Program-made: the position numbers and the translations under genes
Notes under the pieces: model-generated
What the model was told of the DNA's origin: nothing
Databases searched by the model: none
Seen by the model: only the letters and a program-made list of their open reading frames with translations
Assembly (NCBI GenBank): GCA_002490835.1
Contig: DKUU01000025.1
Coordinates: 62,001 to 126,000 of the forward strand
DNA from: Lachnospiraceae bacterium UBA7196
GTDB lineage: Bacteria > Bacillota > Clostridia > Lachnospirales > Lachnospiraceae
Length of the DNA stretch: 64,000 bases
Reading direction: 5' to 3'
Shown: in pieces, positions 33,033 through 41,306 of the stretch
How positions within the stretch are numbered: the first letter of the stretch is position 1
Layout of the letters: each line of letters starts with the position of its first letter

Positions 33033-34331
33033 TTACTTTCCTCCTAACAGATTCGGAAGGAACATGCTGATCTCCGGAATAAATGTCAAAAGCAGCAGTA
33101 CGATGATCATGCAAAGATAGAAGGGAAGCGTCGCCTTGACCACTCTTTCCATCTTTACCTTGCCGACAGCGGAACCGATGAACAGCACAGCGCCGACCGG
33201 CGGCGTCAAAAGGCCGATACCGCAGTTTAATACGATCATGATACCGAACTGGATCGGATTAATGCCGATAGCCGTTGCGATCGGCAACAGGATAGGAGTC
33301 GCGATCAGAATGATCGGCGCCATATCCATGATACATCCCAATACCAGCAGAATAACGTTGAGCAGCAGCGCGATCAGGATCGGATTATTCGTCAGACCGA
33401 TCACGGCATTCGCCGCCAGACTCGGCACATGGAGCATCGTCAGGCAGTAACCGAAGATACTGGACGTGGAGATAAGGATCAATACCACTGACAGCGTATT
33501 CACACAATCTTCCAAAACTCTCCATACACCCTTCCAGTCAAGCCCTTTATAGATATACACGCTGACGATCAGACTGTAGATGACTGCGATCGCCGCTGAT
33601 TCCGTCGCCGTGAACCACCCGAACACTACGCCAAACACCACAATGATGACTGCCGCCAGCGCCCAGAACGATGTCAAAAATTGTTTCCCCAGATTTTTCA
33701 GACTGAACTTTTCACCCTTAGGATAATTCCTGCGTTTCGATATGATATAGGAACCGACCATAAGGGAGATCGCCAGCAGCGCGCCCGGAATATAACCGGC
33801 AAGGAACAGGCTTCCCACGGAAACGCCGCCTGCCGACATTGCGTAAATGACCATGTTGTGACTGGGCGGAACCAGCAGCCCTTCGCAGGACGAAGTAATG
33901 GTGACCGCCGTCGAAAAATCGTCGTCATAGCCCTGATCCACCATCATCGGGATGAGGATGGTCCCCAGAGACGCCGTATCCGCGGCTGCGGAACCCGAAA
34001 TACCGCCGAAGAAATAGGACGCCACGATATTTACCATCGCCATACCGCCCGTCATCCAGCCGACGCAGGCATTGGCCAGCGCGATCAGTTTTTCCGAGAT
34101 ACCGCCTGTTCCCATCAGACAGCCCATCGTGATAAAGAAAGGGACCGCCATCAGGCTGAAGGAACTGATACCCTTGACCATCTGCTGACAGACCGTAGTC
34201 AGCGGCTTGCCCAGATACAGCAGACAGAGCATCGAAGAAAGCGCCACCGCATAAGCGATCGGAAACCGCAGTAATATCATAATACCGAAACTGGCGAGCA
34301 GGATGATAATTGCCATTGTCTCTGTACTCAT
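33033..34331 (-). CDS. dctM: TRAP transporter large permease (DctM)
   Basis: A 432-residue, multi-span protein of the DctM/TRAP-T large-subunit family. Characteristic blocks include YFFGGISGSAAADTASLGTI, LGTILIPMMVDQGYD and VPPSHNMVIYAM, and a C-terminal GLLTPPVGAVLFIGSAVG. It overlaps dctQ by four bases. Together with DctQ and DctP it would form a sodium-driven importer; the uronate neighbourhood suggests hexuronates. Confidence 0.94.
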   Translation of the reverse strand: MSTETMAIIILLASFGIMILLRFPIAYAVALSSMLCLLYLGKPLTTVCQQMVKGISSFSLMAVPFFITMGCLMGTGGISEKLIALANACVGWMTGGMAMVNIVASYFFGGISGSAAADTASLGTILIPMMVDQGYDDDFSTAVTITSSCEGLLVPPSHNMVIYAMSAGGVSVGSLFLAGYIPGALLAISLMVGSYIISKRRNYPKGEKFSLKNLGKQFLTSFWALAAVIIVVFGVVFGWFTATESAAIAVIYSLIVSVYIYKGLDWKGVWRVLEDCVNTLSVVLILISTSSIFGYCLTMLHVPSLAANAVIGLTNNPILIALLLNVILLVLGCIMDMAPIILIATPILLPIATAIGINPIQFGIMIVLNCGIGLLTPPVGAVLFIGSAVGKVKMERVVKATLPFYLCMIIVLLLLTFIPEISMFLPNLLGGK

Positions 34332-34855
34332 GCTTCCCCCTCCTCCTTTATAAAGATTGACCGCACATGCGAATACAAGGTCTCCAACTCAAAAACGACC
34401 ATTGCAACGCCGGCTACCGGAACCGGAAAATACATCCAGAACCGGGACAGCCACGGCATACTGACATAAGTTCCTTTTGCGCCGAGTCCTCTGGCATATT
34501 TCCATCCTACCGTGATCATTACGACCGCCAGTATCAGCACGCAGAAATCCGCGAGAATATCCAGAAAAAGAAGCACACCCTTTGGTATGTAACGATCTAA
34601 TGCCGTCATGCGGATATGCGCTCTTCTGCGAATCGCCAGCGCCGCCGACAGAACCGCCATATAGGACATACAGGTAAGCACGACCTCCTCGGACCATGCC
34701 GGATCCGGAATGAACGAGACATACCTGCCGATCACGCTCATTGTCGTGATCAGGATATCAATGATCAGCAGCAGTTTACACGCAAACAGCACGATCTTAT
34801 AGGTAACGTCAAATGCCGGTTTTATCTTATCAATTTTCTCAAAAACCCCTGCCAT
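34328..34855 (-). CDS. dctQ: TRAP transporter small permease (DctQ)
   Basis: A 175-residue four-span protein of the DctQ family with the middle ELAKRRAHIRMTALD-like stretch (IRRRAHIRMTALDR). The start follows AAGGAGGAGG. It is co-translated with dctM and is separated from dctP by an 87-base gap with a strong hairpin. Confidence 0.9.
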   Translation of the reverse strand: MAGVFEKIDKIKPAFDVTYKIVLFACKLLLIIDILITTMSVIGRYVSFIPDPAWSEEVVLTCMSYMAVLSAALAIRRRAHIRMTALDRYIPKGVLLFLDILADFCVLILAVVMITVGWKYARGLGAKGTYVSMPWLSRFWMYFPVPVAGVAMVVFELETLYSHVRSIFIKEEGEA

Positions 34856-34890
34856 GTAATACCTCCTCCTTAATGCAATGAAGAAAACGA

Positions 34891-34922
34891 AGAGCGCAAA
34901 GGCATTGCTGCCAATGCGCTCT
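34891..34922 (-). terminator. Intercistronic hairpin between dctP and dctQ
   Basis: Eight-base arms AGAGCGCA/TGCGCTCT enclose an inner four-base stem GGCA/TGCC, with only a symmetric two-base internal loop, and on the minus strand a T-rich stretch (TCGTTTTCTT) follows. It could act as a partial terminator or a 3' stabiliser that gives excess binding protein over permease, as in many uptake operons. Confidence 0.55.
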
Positions 34923-34942
34923 GTTTTAAAACTGTAACGCCC

Positions 34943-36055
34943 CTATTTTGCCAGATCCAAAATCTTCTGGTACAGGTCTTCCTGACCCTTTGTATTATCT
35001 GCGATAACGCCCTTTACAGCTTCCTGCCAAGGTGTCACATCATCTACCGGGACAATGTTGATGCCGTCCGCTTTCAGCTCTTCAAGGACCTTGTTTTCCG
35101 CTTCCTCAGAAATCTGTCTGTTGAACTCGGATGCAACCTTACCTGCCTCCATCAGAATGTTCTGCTGATCAGCCGTCAGGGAGTCCCATGCTTCATCCGT
35201 GATGATTACCTGAATCGCACCCAGCGTATGCCCATCAAGGATCATGTTCGGAGCTACCTCAGGGAACGCGTTGGACTTGTAGTTTGCGATCGGCTGCTCA
35301 GCGCCATCCGCCACACCTGTCTGTAATGCAGAGTAAAGCTCACCAAAGGATACGACCACCGGATTTGCTCCCAAAGACTCCACAAGACCGTTCATAACGG
35401 GGTCGTTGGAAACGCGAAGCTTCATACCTGCAAGATCTTCCATACCGGAAATCTCATTCTTGGTAAAGAAATGCCGGAAGCCTTCCTCGCCGTAGAACAG
35501 ACCTCTCACACCACTGCCGTTTTCATGGGGCTCAAGCAGAAATTCATCCGCCAGATCAGAGTCTGCAAACGCCCAGAAATGCTCACGGTTTACAAAGGTA
35601 TAAGGCAGGGACAGCAGCATGGATTTCTCACCGCCATAACTTGTCAGCGCAAATGCGGAGATACGGGACATCTGAATGGTGCCGCCGCCGCCGAGCATCG
35701 TATCAAGCACATCATTCTCAGAACCAAGCACGCCGCCCGCCTGAATGTCGATCTTGATCGTGCCGCCGGACTTCGCCTCAACTTCTTCGGCAAACTTTGT
35801 AGCCATCTGTCCAACGATCGTGTCAAGCGGATTCACCTCTGCATACACAAGCGTAACTTCCGGTCCCGCTGCCGCAGGCGCCTCAGCCTCAGGTGTTTCC
35901 GCGGGAGCCTCCGCTGCCGGAGTTTCCGCCGCAGGCGCTTCCGTAGTTGCCGGTGCCTCTGCTGCGGGCGTCTGCTCAGGAGCCTGCAGGCCGCAGGCCG
36001 TCATGCTAGCGACCATAGCCAGTCCTAATAAAACGGATAAAACTTTCTTTGTCAT
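34943..36055 (-). CDS. dctP: TRAP transporter substrate-binding lipoprotein (DctP)
   Basis: A 370-residue binding protein. The signal peptide with lipobox MTAC places the lipid-modified cysteine at residue 21, followed by a 40-residue Ala/Pro/Glu/Thr-rich linker, then the DctP fold with the ligand Arg in GMKLRVSNDPVM. I start at 36055, behind AAAGGAGG, since the longer frame adds 36 residues without a ribosome site. It is the first gene of the TRAP transcript and has its own promoter. It captures the acid substrate, probably a hexuronate. Confidence 0.94.
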   Translation of the reverse strand: MTKKVLSVLLGLAMVASMTACGLQAPEQTPAAEAPATTEAPAAETPAAEAPAETPEAEAPAAAGPEVTLVYAEVNPLDTIVGQMATKFAEEVEAKSGGTIKIDIQAGGVLGSENDVLDTMLGGGGTIQMSRISAFALTSYGGEKSMLLSLPYTFVNREHFWAFADSDLADEFLLEPHENGSGVRGLFYGEEGFRHFFTKNEISGMEDLAGMKLRVSNDPVMNGLVESLGANPVVVSFGELYSALQTGVADGAEQPIANYKSNAFPEVAPNMILDGHTLGAIQVIITDEAWDSLTADQQNILMEAGKVASEFNRQISEEAENKVLEELKADGINIVPVDDVTPWQEAVKGVIADNTKGQEDLYQKILDLAK

Positions 36056-36113
36056 ACAAATATGTCCTCCTTTATTGATTAAGAAAACACTATGCTTTCT
36101 TTCCTTATTTTTG

Positions 36114-36141
36114 ATTATATAAAAAATTTCCACTAAAACAA
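36114..36141 (-). promoter_or_regulatory. Promoter of the TRAP operon
   Basis: On the minus strand TTGTTT (36136-36141), a 16-base AT-rich spacer and a perfect TATAAT (36114-36119), about 60 bases before the dctP ATG. Confidence 0.5.
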
Positions 36142-36190
36142 ACCGTATTTTTTTAACATTCATAGTAAAATATTAACACAATACAACAAA

Positions 36191-36221
36191 AATTCCCCAC
36201 CGACAGCAGCCGATGGGGAAT
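36191..36221 (-). terminator. Terminator of the trpB2 transcript
   Basis: A strong hairpin: ATTCCCCATCGGC and GTCGGTGGGGAAT with a four-base loop, followed on the minus strand by TTTTTGTTG, 10 bases after the trpB2 stop. Confidence 0.85.
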
Positions 36222-36230
36222 CGGTCAAAC

Positions 36231-37604
36231 TTAATCCATCTTCGGGAGTGACGCAAAACCCGGCTTTAAATCCTCATCCGTAGGGATGTAGTCCTGCATC
36301 TCACCGTCATTGTATCTCTGATAGGCCACCATATCAAAATATCCGGTTCCCGTCAGACCAAAGACAATGGTCTTCTCCTCGCCGGTCTCCCTGCATTTCT
36401 TCGCCTCGTCGATCGCCACGCGGATCGCGTGCGCACTCTCAGGCGCAGGCAGTATGCCCTCCACTCTCGCAAACTCCGTTGCCGCCTCGAATACAGATGT
36501 CTGCTCCACGGAAACAGCCTCCATCAGGCCGTCCGCATAGAGCTGGGACAAGGTGGAACTCATGCCGTGATAGCGCAGGCCGCCGGCATGATTAGAGGAA
36601 GGAATGAACCCGCTCCCCAGTGTGTACATCTTTGCCAGCGGGCACACCTTTCCCGTATCACAGAAATCGTAAGCAAATTTTCCGCGTGTAAAGCTGGGGC
36701 AGGACGCCGGCTCCACCGCAACGATGCGATAATCCTTATTCCCTTTCAGCTTTTCTCCCATGAAGGGCGAGATCAGTCCGCCCAGATTGGACCCGCCGCC
36801 CGCGCAGCCGATGATGATGTCCGGCTCGATCCCGTACTTATCCAGAGCGGCCTTAGTCTCCAGACCGATCACCGACTGATGGAGCAGCACCTGATTTAAC
36901 ACGCTTCCCAGCACATAGCGATATCCTTCCGTCCCCACCGCAACCTCCACGGCTTCGGAGATCGCACAGCCCAGACTTCCCGTGGTCCCGGGATGCTCAG
37001 CCAGTATCTTTTTCCCTACCTCGGTCGTATCGGAAGGAGAAGGTGTCACGCTGGCCCCGTAAGTACGCATCACTTCGCGGCGGAAAGGTTTCTGCTCGTA
37101 GGAGACCTTCACCATATACACCTTGCAGTCCAGACCAAAATAGGAACACGCCATGGACAGCGCCGTCCCCCACTGGCCGGCGCCCGTCTCCGTGGTAACG
37201 CCCTTTAGGCCCTGCTGTTTCGCGTAGTAAGCCTGAGCGATCGCCGAATTTAATTTATGACTGCCGCTGGTGTTATTCCCTTCGAATTTATAATAGATTT
37301 TCGCCGGCGTTTTAAGCTTTTCCTCCAGACAGTATGCCCGCACAAGGGGAGACGGCCGGTACATCTTATAAAACTTTCTGATCTCCTCCGGAATGTCGAT
37401 GTAAGCCGTGGTATCATCCAGTTCCTGACGGACCAGCTCTTCGCAGAACACCGCGGACAGCTCCTTAGCCGTCATCGGCTGCATCGTCGCCGGATTCAAC
37501 AGAGGCGCGGGCTTATTTTTCATGTCGGCCCTCACGTTATACCACTGCGTCGGCATCTCCTTTTCTTCTAAATAAATCTTGTAGGGAATTGTTTTGTCGC
37601 TCAT
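36231..37604 (-). CDS. TrpB2-type tryptophan synthase beta-like protein
   Basis: A 457-residue PLP enzyme of the TrpB2 group, longer than ordinary TrpB with an extended N-terminus. The PLP lysine lies in SGSHKLNSA near residue 118; GAGQWG and the phosphate loop GCAGGGSNLGG are present. No trpA or other trp gene is near. TrpB2 proteins can make tryptophan from indole and serine without TrpA. It follows pgi by 44 bases and may be its operon partner. Confidence 0.9.
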   Translation of the reverse strand: MSDKTIPYKIYLEEKEMPTQWYNVRADMKNKPAPLLNPATMQPMTAKELSAVFCEELVRQELDDTTAYIDIPEEIRKFYKMYRPSPLVRAYCLEEKLKTPAKIYYKFEGNNTSGSHKLNSAIAQAYYAKQQGLKGVTTETGAGQWGTALSMACSYFGLDCKVYMVKVSYEQKPFRREVMRTYGASVTPSPSDTTEVGKKILAEHPGTTGSLGCAISEAVEVAVGTEGYRYVLGSVLNQVLLHQSVIGLETKAALDKYGIEPDIIIGCAGGGSNLGGLISPFMGEKLKGNKDYRIVAVEPASCPSFTRGKFAYDFCDTGKVCPLAKMYTLGSGFIPSSNHAGGLRYHGMSSTLSQLYADGLMEAVSVEQTSVFEAATEFARVEGILPAPESAHAIRVAIDEAKKCRETGEEKTIVFGLTGTGYFDMVAYQRYNDGEMQDYIPTDEDLKPGFASLPKMD

Positions 37605-37648
37605 GCTTATTTTTATCTCCTTCAGTTTCTTTTCTATTGTAAAGATAT

Positions 37649-38995
37649 TTATAACCTCTTCAAAAGTTCCTCTCTCTGCGCCTCATATCCGGGCTTGCCA
37701 AGCAGAGCGAACATGTTTTTCTTATAGCTCTCCACGCCGGGCTGATTGAACGGATTCACACCCAGCAAATAGCCGCTGACGCCGCAGGCAAACTCAAAGA
37801 AGTAGAACAGCTCGCCCAGATAAAACTCGTTCACTTCGGGAACGTTTACCATAAAGTTAGGCACCTGCCCGTCCGTGTGCGCCAAGATCGTGCCGTTCAT
37901 CGCGCTCTTGTTGACGAAATCGACATTCTTGCCCGCCAGATAGTTCAGGCCGTCCAGATCCACGGGCTCTTCGCCGATGATGATCTCTTCCCTGCTTGTC
38001 TCAATGTTTAGTACCGTCTCAAACATGGTGCGGGAACCGTCCTGAATGAACTGCCCCATGGAGTGCAGGTCGGTCGTGAGATCGACGCTTGCCGGGAAGA
38101 TACCCTTCTGGTCCTTGCCCTCGGACTCACCGTAAAGCTGCTTCCACCACTCGGAAACAAAGTGTGCGCTCGGCTCGTAGTTCGCCAGAATCTCGATCAC
38201 CTTGCCTTTTCTCAGTAAAATATTGCGAAGCGCCGCATACTTCACCGCGTCATTCTCCTCAAAAGGAGCGTTAAGCGCCATCTTTCTGCCTTCCGCCGCG
38301 CCTTCCATCAATTTGTCGATATCCGCGCCGGATACCGCGATCGGAAGCAGGCCTACCGCCGTCAGCACGGAGAAACGGCCGCCCACGTCATCGGGTACGA
38401 CAAAGCTCTCGTAACCCTCCTCGTTGGCAAGATTCTTAAGGGACCCCTTCGCCTTATCGGTGGTGGCATAAATCCTCTTCGCCGCGCCTTCCTTGCCATA
38501 TTTCTTCTCCGCCATTTCCTTAAAGACACGGAACGCGATCGCTGGCTCCGTGGTCGTGCCGGACTTGGAGATCATGTTGATGGAAAAGTCCCGGTCCCCG
38601 ATCACGTCGATCAGATGCTTGATATAAGTGGAACTGATGGAATTTCCTACAAAGTAAATCTCAGGCGTCTTTCTGACAGACTTGTCCACCACATTATAGA
38701 AGCTGTGGCGCAAAAACTCGATCGCGGCCCTCGCTCCCAGATAGGAGCCGCCGATACCGATCACCAGAAGCACCTCGGAATCGCCCTTGATCTTTTCCGC
38801 CGCTTTCTTGATCCTGTCAAACTCCTCCTTGTCGTAGTTCACGGGAAGGTCGATCCAGCCCAGAAAATCGTTGCCGGCTCCGGACTTGCTCACCAGAACC
38901 TCTTTGGCGTCAAGCGCCAGCTTCTTCATGGACTCCACCTCGTTCTCGCCGATGAAAGCCGCCGCCTTGGAATAGTCAAACGTTACTTTGCTCAT
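37649..38995 (-). CDS. pgi: Glucose-6-phosphate isomerase
   Basis: A 448-residue cytosolic enzyme interconverting glucose 6-phosphate and fructose 6-phosphate. The family blocks VIGIGGSYLGARAAIEFL and ISKSGTTTEPAIAFRVFK and the C-terminal GVNPFNQPGVESYK are all intact, and the length is that of the short Bacillus-type enzyme. Start follows AAAGGAGG. It is 22 bases after murG. Confidence 0.97.
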   Translation of the reverse strand: MSKVTFDYSKAAAFIGENEVESMKKLALDAKEVLVSKSGAGNDFLGWIDLPVNYDKEEFDRIKKAAEKIKGDSEVLLVIGIGGSYLGARAAIEFLRHSFYNVVDKSVRKTPEIYFVGNSISSTYIKHLIDVIGDRDFSINMISKSGTTTEPAIAFRVFKEMAEKKYGKEGAAKRIYATTDKAKGSLKNLANEEGYESFVVPDDVGGRFSVLTAVGLLPIAVSGADIDKLMEGAAEGRKMALNAPFEENDAVKYAALRNILLRKGKVIEILANYEPSAHFVSEWWKQLYGESEGKDQKGIFPASVDLTTDLHSMGQFIQDGSRTMFETVLNIETSREEIIIGEEPVDLDGLNYLAGKNVDFVNKSAMNGTILAHTDGQVPNFMVNVPEVNEFYLGELFYFFEFACGVSGYLLGVNPFNQPGVESYKKNMFALLGKPGYEAQREELLKRL

Positions 38996-39017
38996 GTTGT
39001 CCTCCTTTATATGATAT

Positions 39018-40091
39018 TTATTTTGGTTTTACTTCTTCTTCGATCAGATCAATGATCGTCCCGATCGCATCCCGCTGACTGCTCTTTTTCATCGCGTCAA
39101 TGTAGGTAAAGCGGTTAAAATACAGTTCCTGAATCTTTTCAAGGAACAGCTTATTAGTCAGGTCGTCCTCGTCCACCACGATGCTGAAACCCTGAGATTC
39201 AAAAGATTTTGCATTTGCAAGCTGATCGCCCCTGCTGCTGGACGAGGGCAGCGGAATCAGGATGTTGGGTTTCTTGAGCGCTAATATCTCGCTGATCGCG
39301 TTAGCGCCGGCTCTGGAAATCACAATATCTGCCATCGCAAAGATATCCTTCATCTCTGACTTCACATATTCAAACTGCTTGTAGCCCTGCGTGGTGAGCA
39401 GAAGATTATCCACCTTTTCTTTCCCGCACAGATGTACCACCTGAAAATCCTTCAAAAGCTCCGGCAGCACATCCCTGACTGCCTGATTGATCGCGGCGGA
39501 ACCGAGACTTCCGCCCACTACCATAATAACAGGTTTCGAATGATCGAATCCGCACAAACGATAAGCCGCTTCTTTATCTCCCATAGACAGTTCTTTCCGA
39601 ATCGGCGAACCTGTCAGCACCGCCTTCGCTGCAGGAAGCTGGCTGAACGTCTCCGGAAAGTTGCAGCAGACCTTCTTCGCTACCGGGATGCAGAGTTTAT
39701 TGGCCAGTCCGGGCGTCATATCCGACTCGTGAATAATACAGGGAATACCCAGCGACGCTGCAGCGCGCACCACGGGTACGCTGACAAACCCGCCTTTGGA
39801 GAAAAGCACATCCGGCTTAATCTCCTTGAGATAACGCTTGGCCTCCCGTACTCCCTTGAGCACACGAAAAGGATCGGAAAAATTTTTCGGATCGAAATAC
39901 CGTCGGAATTTTCCCGTCGCAATACCGTAGTAAGGAATATCAAAATCCTCGATCAGCTTTTTCTCAATACCGTCATAAGATCCCATATATACGATCTCAT
40001 ACTCTAATTCCCGCAATTTGGGGATCAGAGCCATGTTCGGCGTCACATGGCCGGCTGTCCCGCCGCCCGTCAAAACAATCTTTTTTCCCAT
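39018..40091 (-). CDS. murG: UDP-N-acetylglucosamine--N-acetylmuramyl-(pentapeptide) pyrophosphoryl-undecaprenol GlcNAc transferase
   Basis: A 357-residue GT28 enzyme that makes lipid II from lipid I at the inner face of the membrane. N-terminal GGTAGHVTPNMAL is the glycine-rich loop (GGTGGHxxPA in most species); GGSLGSAAINQAV and the UDP-binding IPLPSSSSRGDQLANA complete the family signature. It is outside a dcw cluster, between a TSCPD gene and pgi, as seen in many Clostridia. Confidence 0.95.
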   Translation of the reverse strand: MGKKIVLTGGGTAGHVTPNMALIPKLRELEYEIVYMGSYDGIEKKLIEDFDIPYYGIATGKFRRYFDPKNFSDPFRVLKGVREAKRYLKEIKPDVLFSKGGFVSVPVVRAAASLGIPCIIHESDMTPGLANKLCIPVAKKVCCNFPETFSQLPAAKAVLTGSPIRKELSMGDKEAAYRLCGFDHSKPVIMVVGGSLGSAAINQAVRDVLPELLKDFQVVHLCGKEKVDNLLLTTQGYKQFEYVKSEMKDIFAMADIVISRAGANAISEILALKKPNILIPLPSSSSRGDQLANAKSFESQGFSIVVDEDDLTNKLFLEKIQELYFNRFTYIDAMKKSSQRDAIGTIIDLIEEEVKPK

Positions 40092-40135
40092 AACGTATGC
40101 CTTCCTTTATCAGTCAAATTTTGATTCCGCTTTTG

Positions 40136-40378
40136 TCAGTGCTCCAACATCTCCTCAAGCGCGCAGGCCAATTGATCCGGACAGGAAGTGTTCTTAAAGC
40201 CGCACTTGATACCCCGCAGTCTGCTGATCGCATCCTCCGCCTTCATGCCGACGACCAGTCTGGAAATGCCCTGCGTGTTGCCGTTACAGCCGCCTGTAAA
40301 CTTAACGGACGTGATGATGCCTTCCTCCACTTCTACATCGATCGCGTTGGAGCATACGCCCTTTGGTTGGTAGATCAT
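40136..40378 (-). CDS. TSCPD-domain protein (TIGR03905 type)
   Basis: An 80-residue protein with CSNAIDV, GGCNGNT, CGFKNTSCPDQLA cysteines typical of the TSCPD domain otherwise found at the C-terminus of adenosylcobalamin-dependent ribonucleotide reductase. Four or five conserved cysteines suggest metal binding. Function of the stand-alone form is not known. Start follows GGGGAGG; it is the first gene of the murG-pgi-trpB2 run. Confidence 0.85.
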   Translation of the reverse strand: MIYQPKGVCSNAIDVEVEEGIITSVKFTGGCNGNTQGISRLVVGMKAEDAISRLRGIKCGFKNTSCPDQLACALEEMLEH

Positions 40379-40414
40379 GTTAGTTCCTCCCCTATTTCTG
40401 TAGCTTATTTATTT

Positions 40415-40443
40415 ATTATATCTCAACAACTAACATAACGCAA
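40415..40443 (-). promoter_or_regulatory. Promoter of the TSCPD-murG-pgi-trpB2 run
   Basis: TTGCGT (40438-40443), a 17-base spacer and perfect TATAAT (40415-40420) on the minus strand, 36 bases before the ATG. Confidence 0.5.
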
Positions 40444-40558
40444 AACGTTTTTATCGCAAAATCTGTCGATGCCTTAAACCTTTTTTTCGGGGTAAAATCT
40501 AATATAATATAACTATACTCTCTGAAATCAGTATGTTCTTTTATAAACGGAGGTAACC

Positions 40559-41287
40559 ATGCTTGCGCTTTTTTTTCGCCATAAAAATTTTATGTTCGCT
40601 ATCCTTGCACTGCTCTTATGCAGTATTTTATGCCAGATTTTGATCGGTGTGCTATACCGCCGCCTGATCCGGGAGACGGAAAATATGTCCGCCACAAAAA
40701 ATAAGTCCCTGCAAAAGCTGAAACTGAAATTTACCAGCTGCAGGCAGCTCCACGAAACAATCCCCAATGTGGGCGTTTTTGTGGACAAATACATAAACCA
40801 GTTAAACATCGGCCGCTTTCCGGTCTCCTTTTTTCGACACCTTTCAGGGCAGCTTACGCTCCTGTCCGTACTGGTGGCTGGTATCGGCGCCTGCCTTGCG
40901 ATCATCCGGGGCGAAAGTTTTCTTTCGATCGCACCCTTCTACCTGATCAGCTTTTTGGGGCTGTATCTTTACTTCGCCGTCTCCTCTTTGACGGATATTC
41001 CCGGAAAGATGGGGATGCTGCGCACAAATTTAGTTGATTATCTGGAAAATCATTTGTCGGGGCGATTGGAACAGACAAAACTCGATATGCGTCTGGTCGG
41101 CATGGAAGATGACGCCGCGGACAAGCCTTCCACAGAAAAAGTGGAAAAAAGACAGACAGCCAAAACGACGGACATGCCGCAGGATGATGATTTTCGTATG
41201 CCCGGCGAACCGACACCCGAAACCCCTGTCTTTACCCCCTCCGAAGCCGAGGAACTGGAACTGCTATTGCGAGAATTTATGGCGTAA
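40559..41287 (+). CDS. Membrane protein of unknown function
   Basis: A 242-residue protein not assigned to a family. An N-terminal span (about 11-33), a 65-residue soluble stretch, two spans at about 100-145, and a charged C-terminal tail rich in Asp, Glu, Pro and Thr that ends with the acidic helix SEAEELELLLREFMA. Start ATG follows GGAGG by five bases. It is the only plus-strand gene in this part, divergent from the TSCPD gene and convergent with the split glycosyltransferase. Confidence 0.7.
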   Translation: MLALFFRHKNFMFAILALLLCSILCQILIGVLYRRLIRETENMSATKNKSLQKLKLKFTSCRQLHETIPNVGVFVDKYINQLNIGRFPVSFFRHLSGQLTLLSVLVAGIGACLAIIRGESFLSIAPFYLISFLGLYLYFAVSSLTDIPGKMGMLRTNLVDYLENHLSGRLEQTKLDMRLVGMEDDAADKPSTEKVEKRQTAKTTDMPQDDDFRMPGEPTPETPVFTPSEAEELELLLREFMA

Positions 41288-41306
41288 CCTGCTTTTTCGT
41301 GACAAT

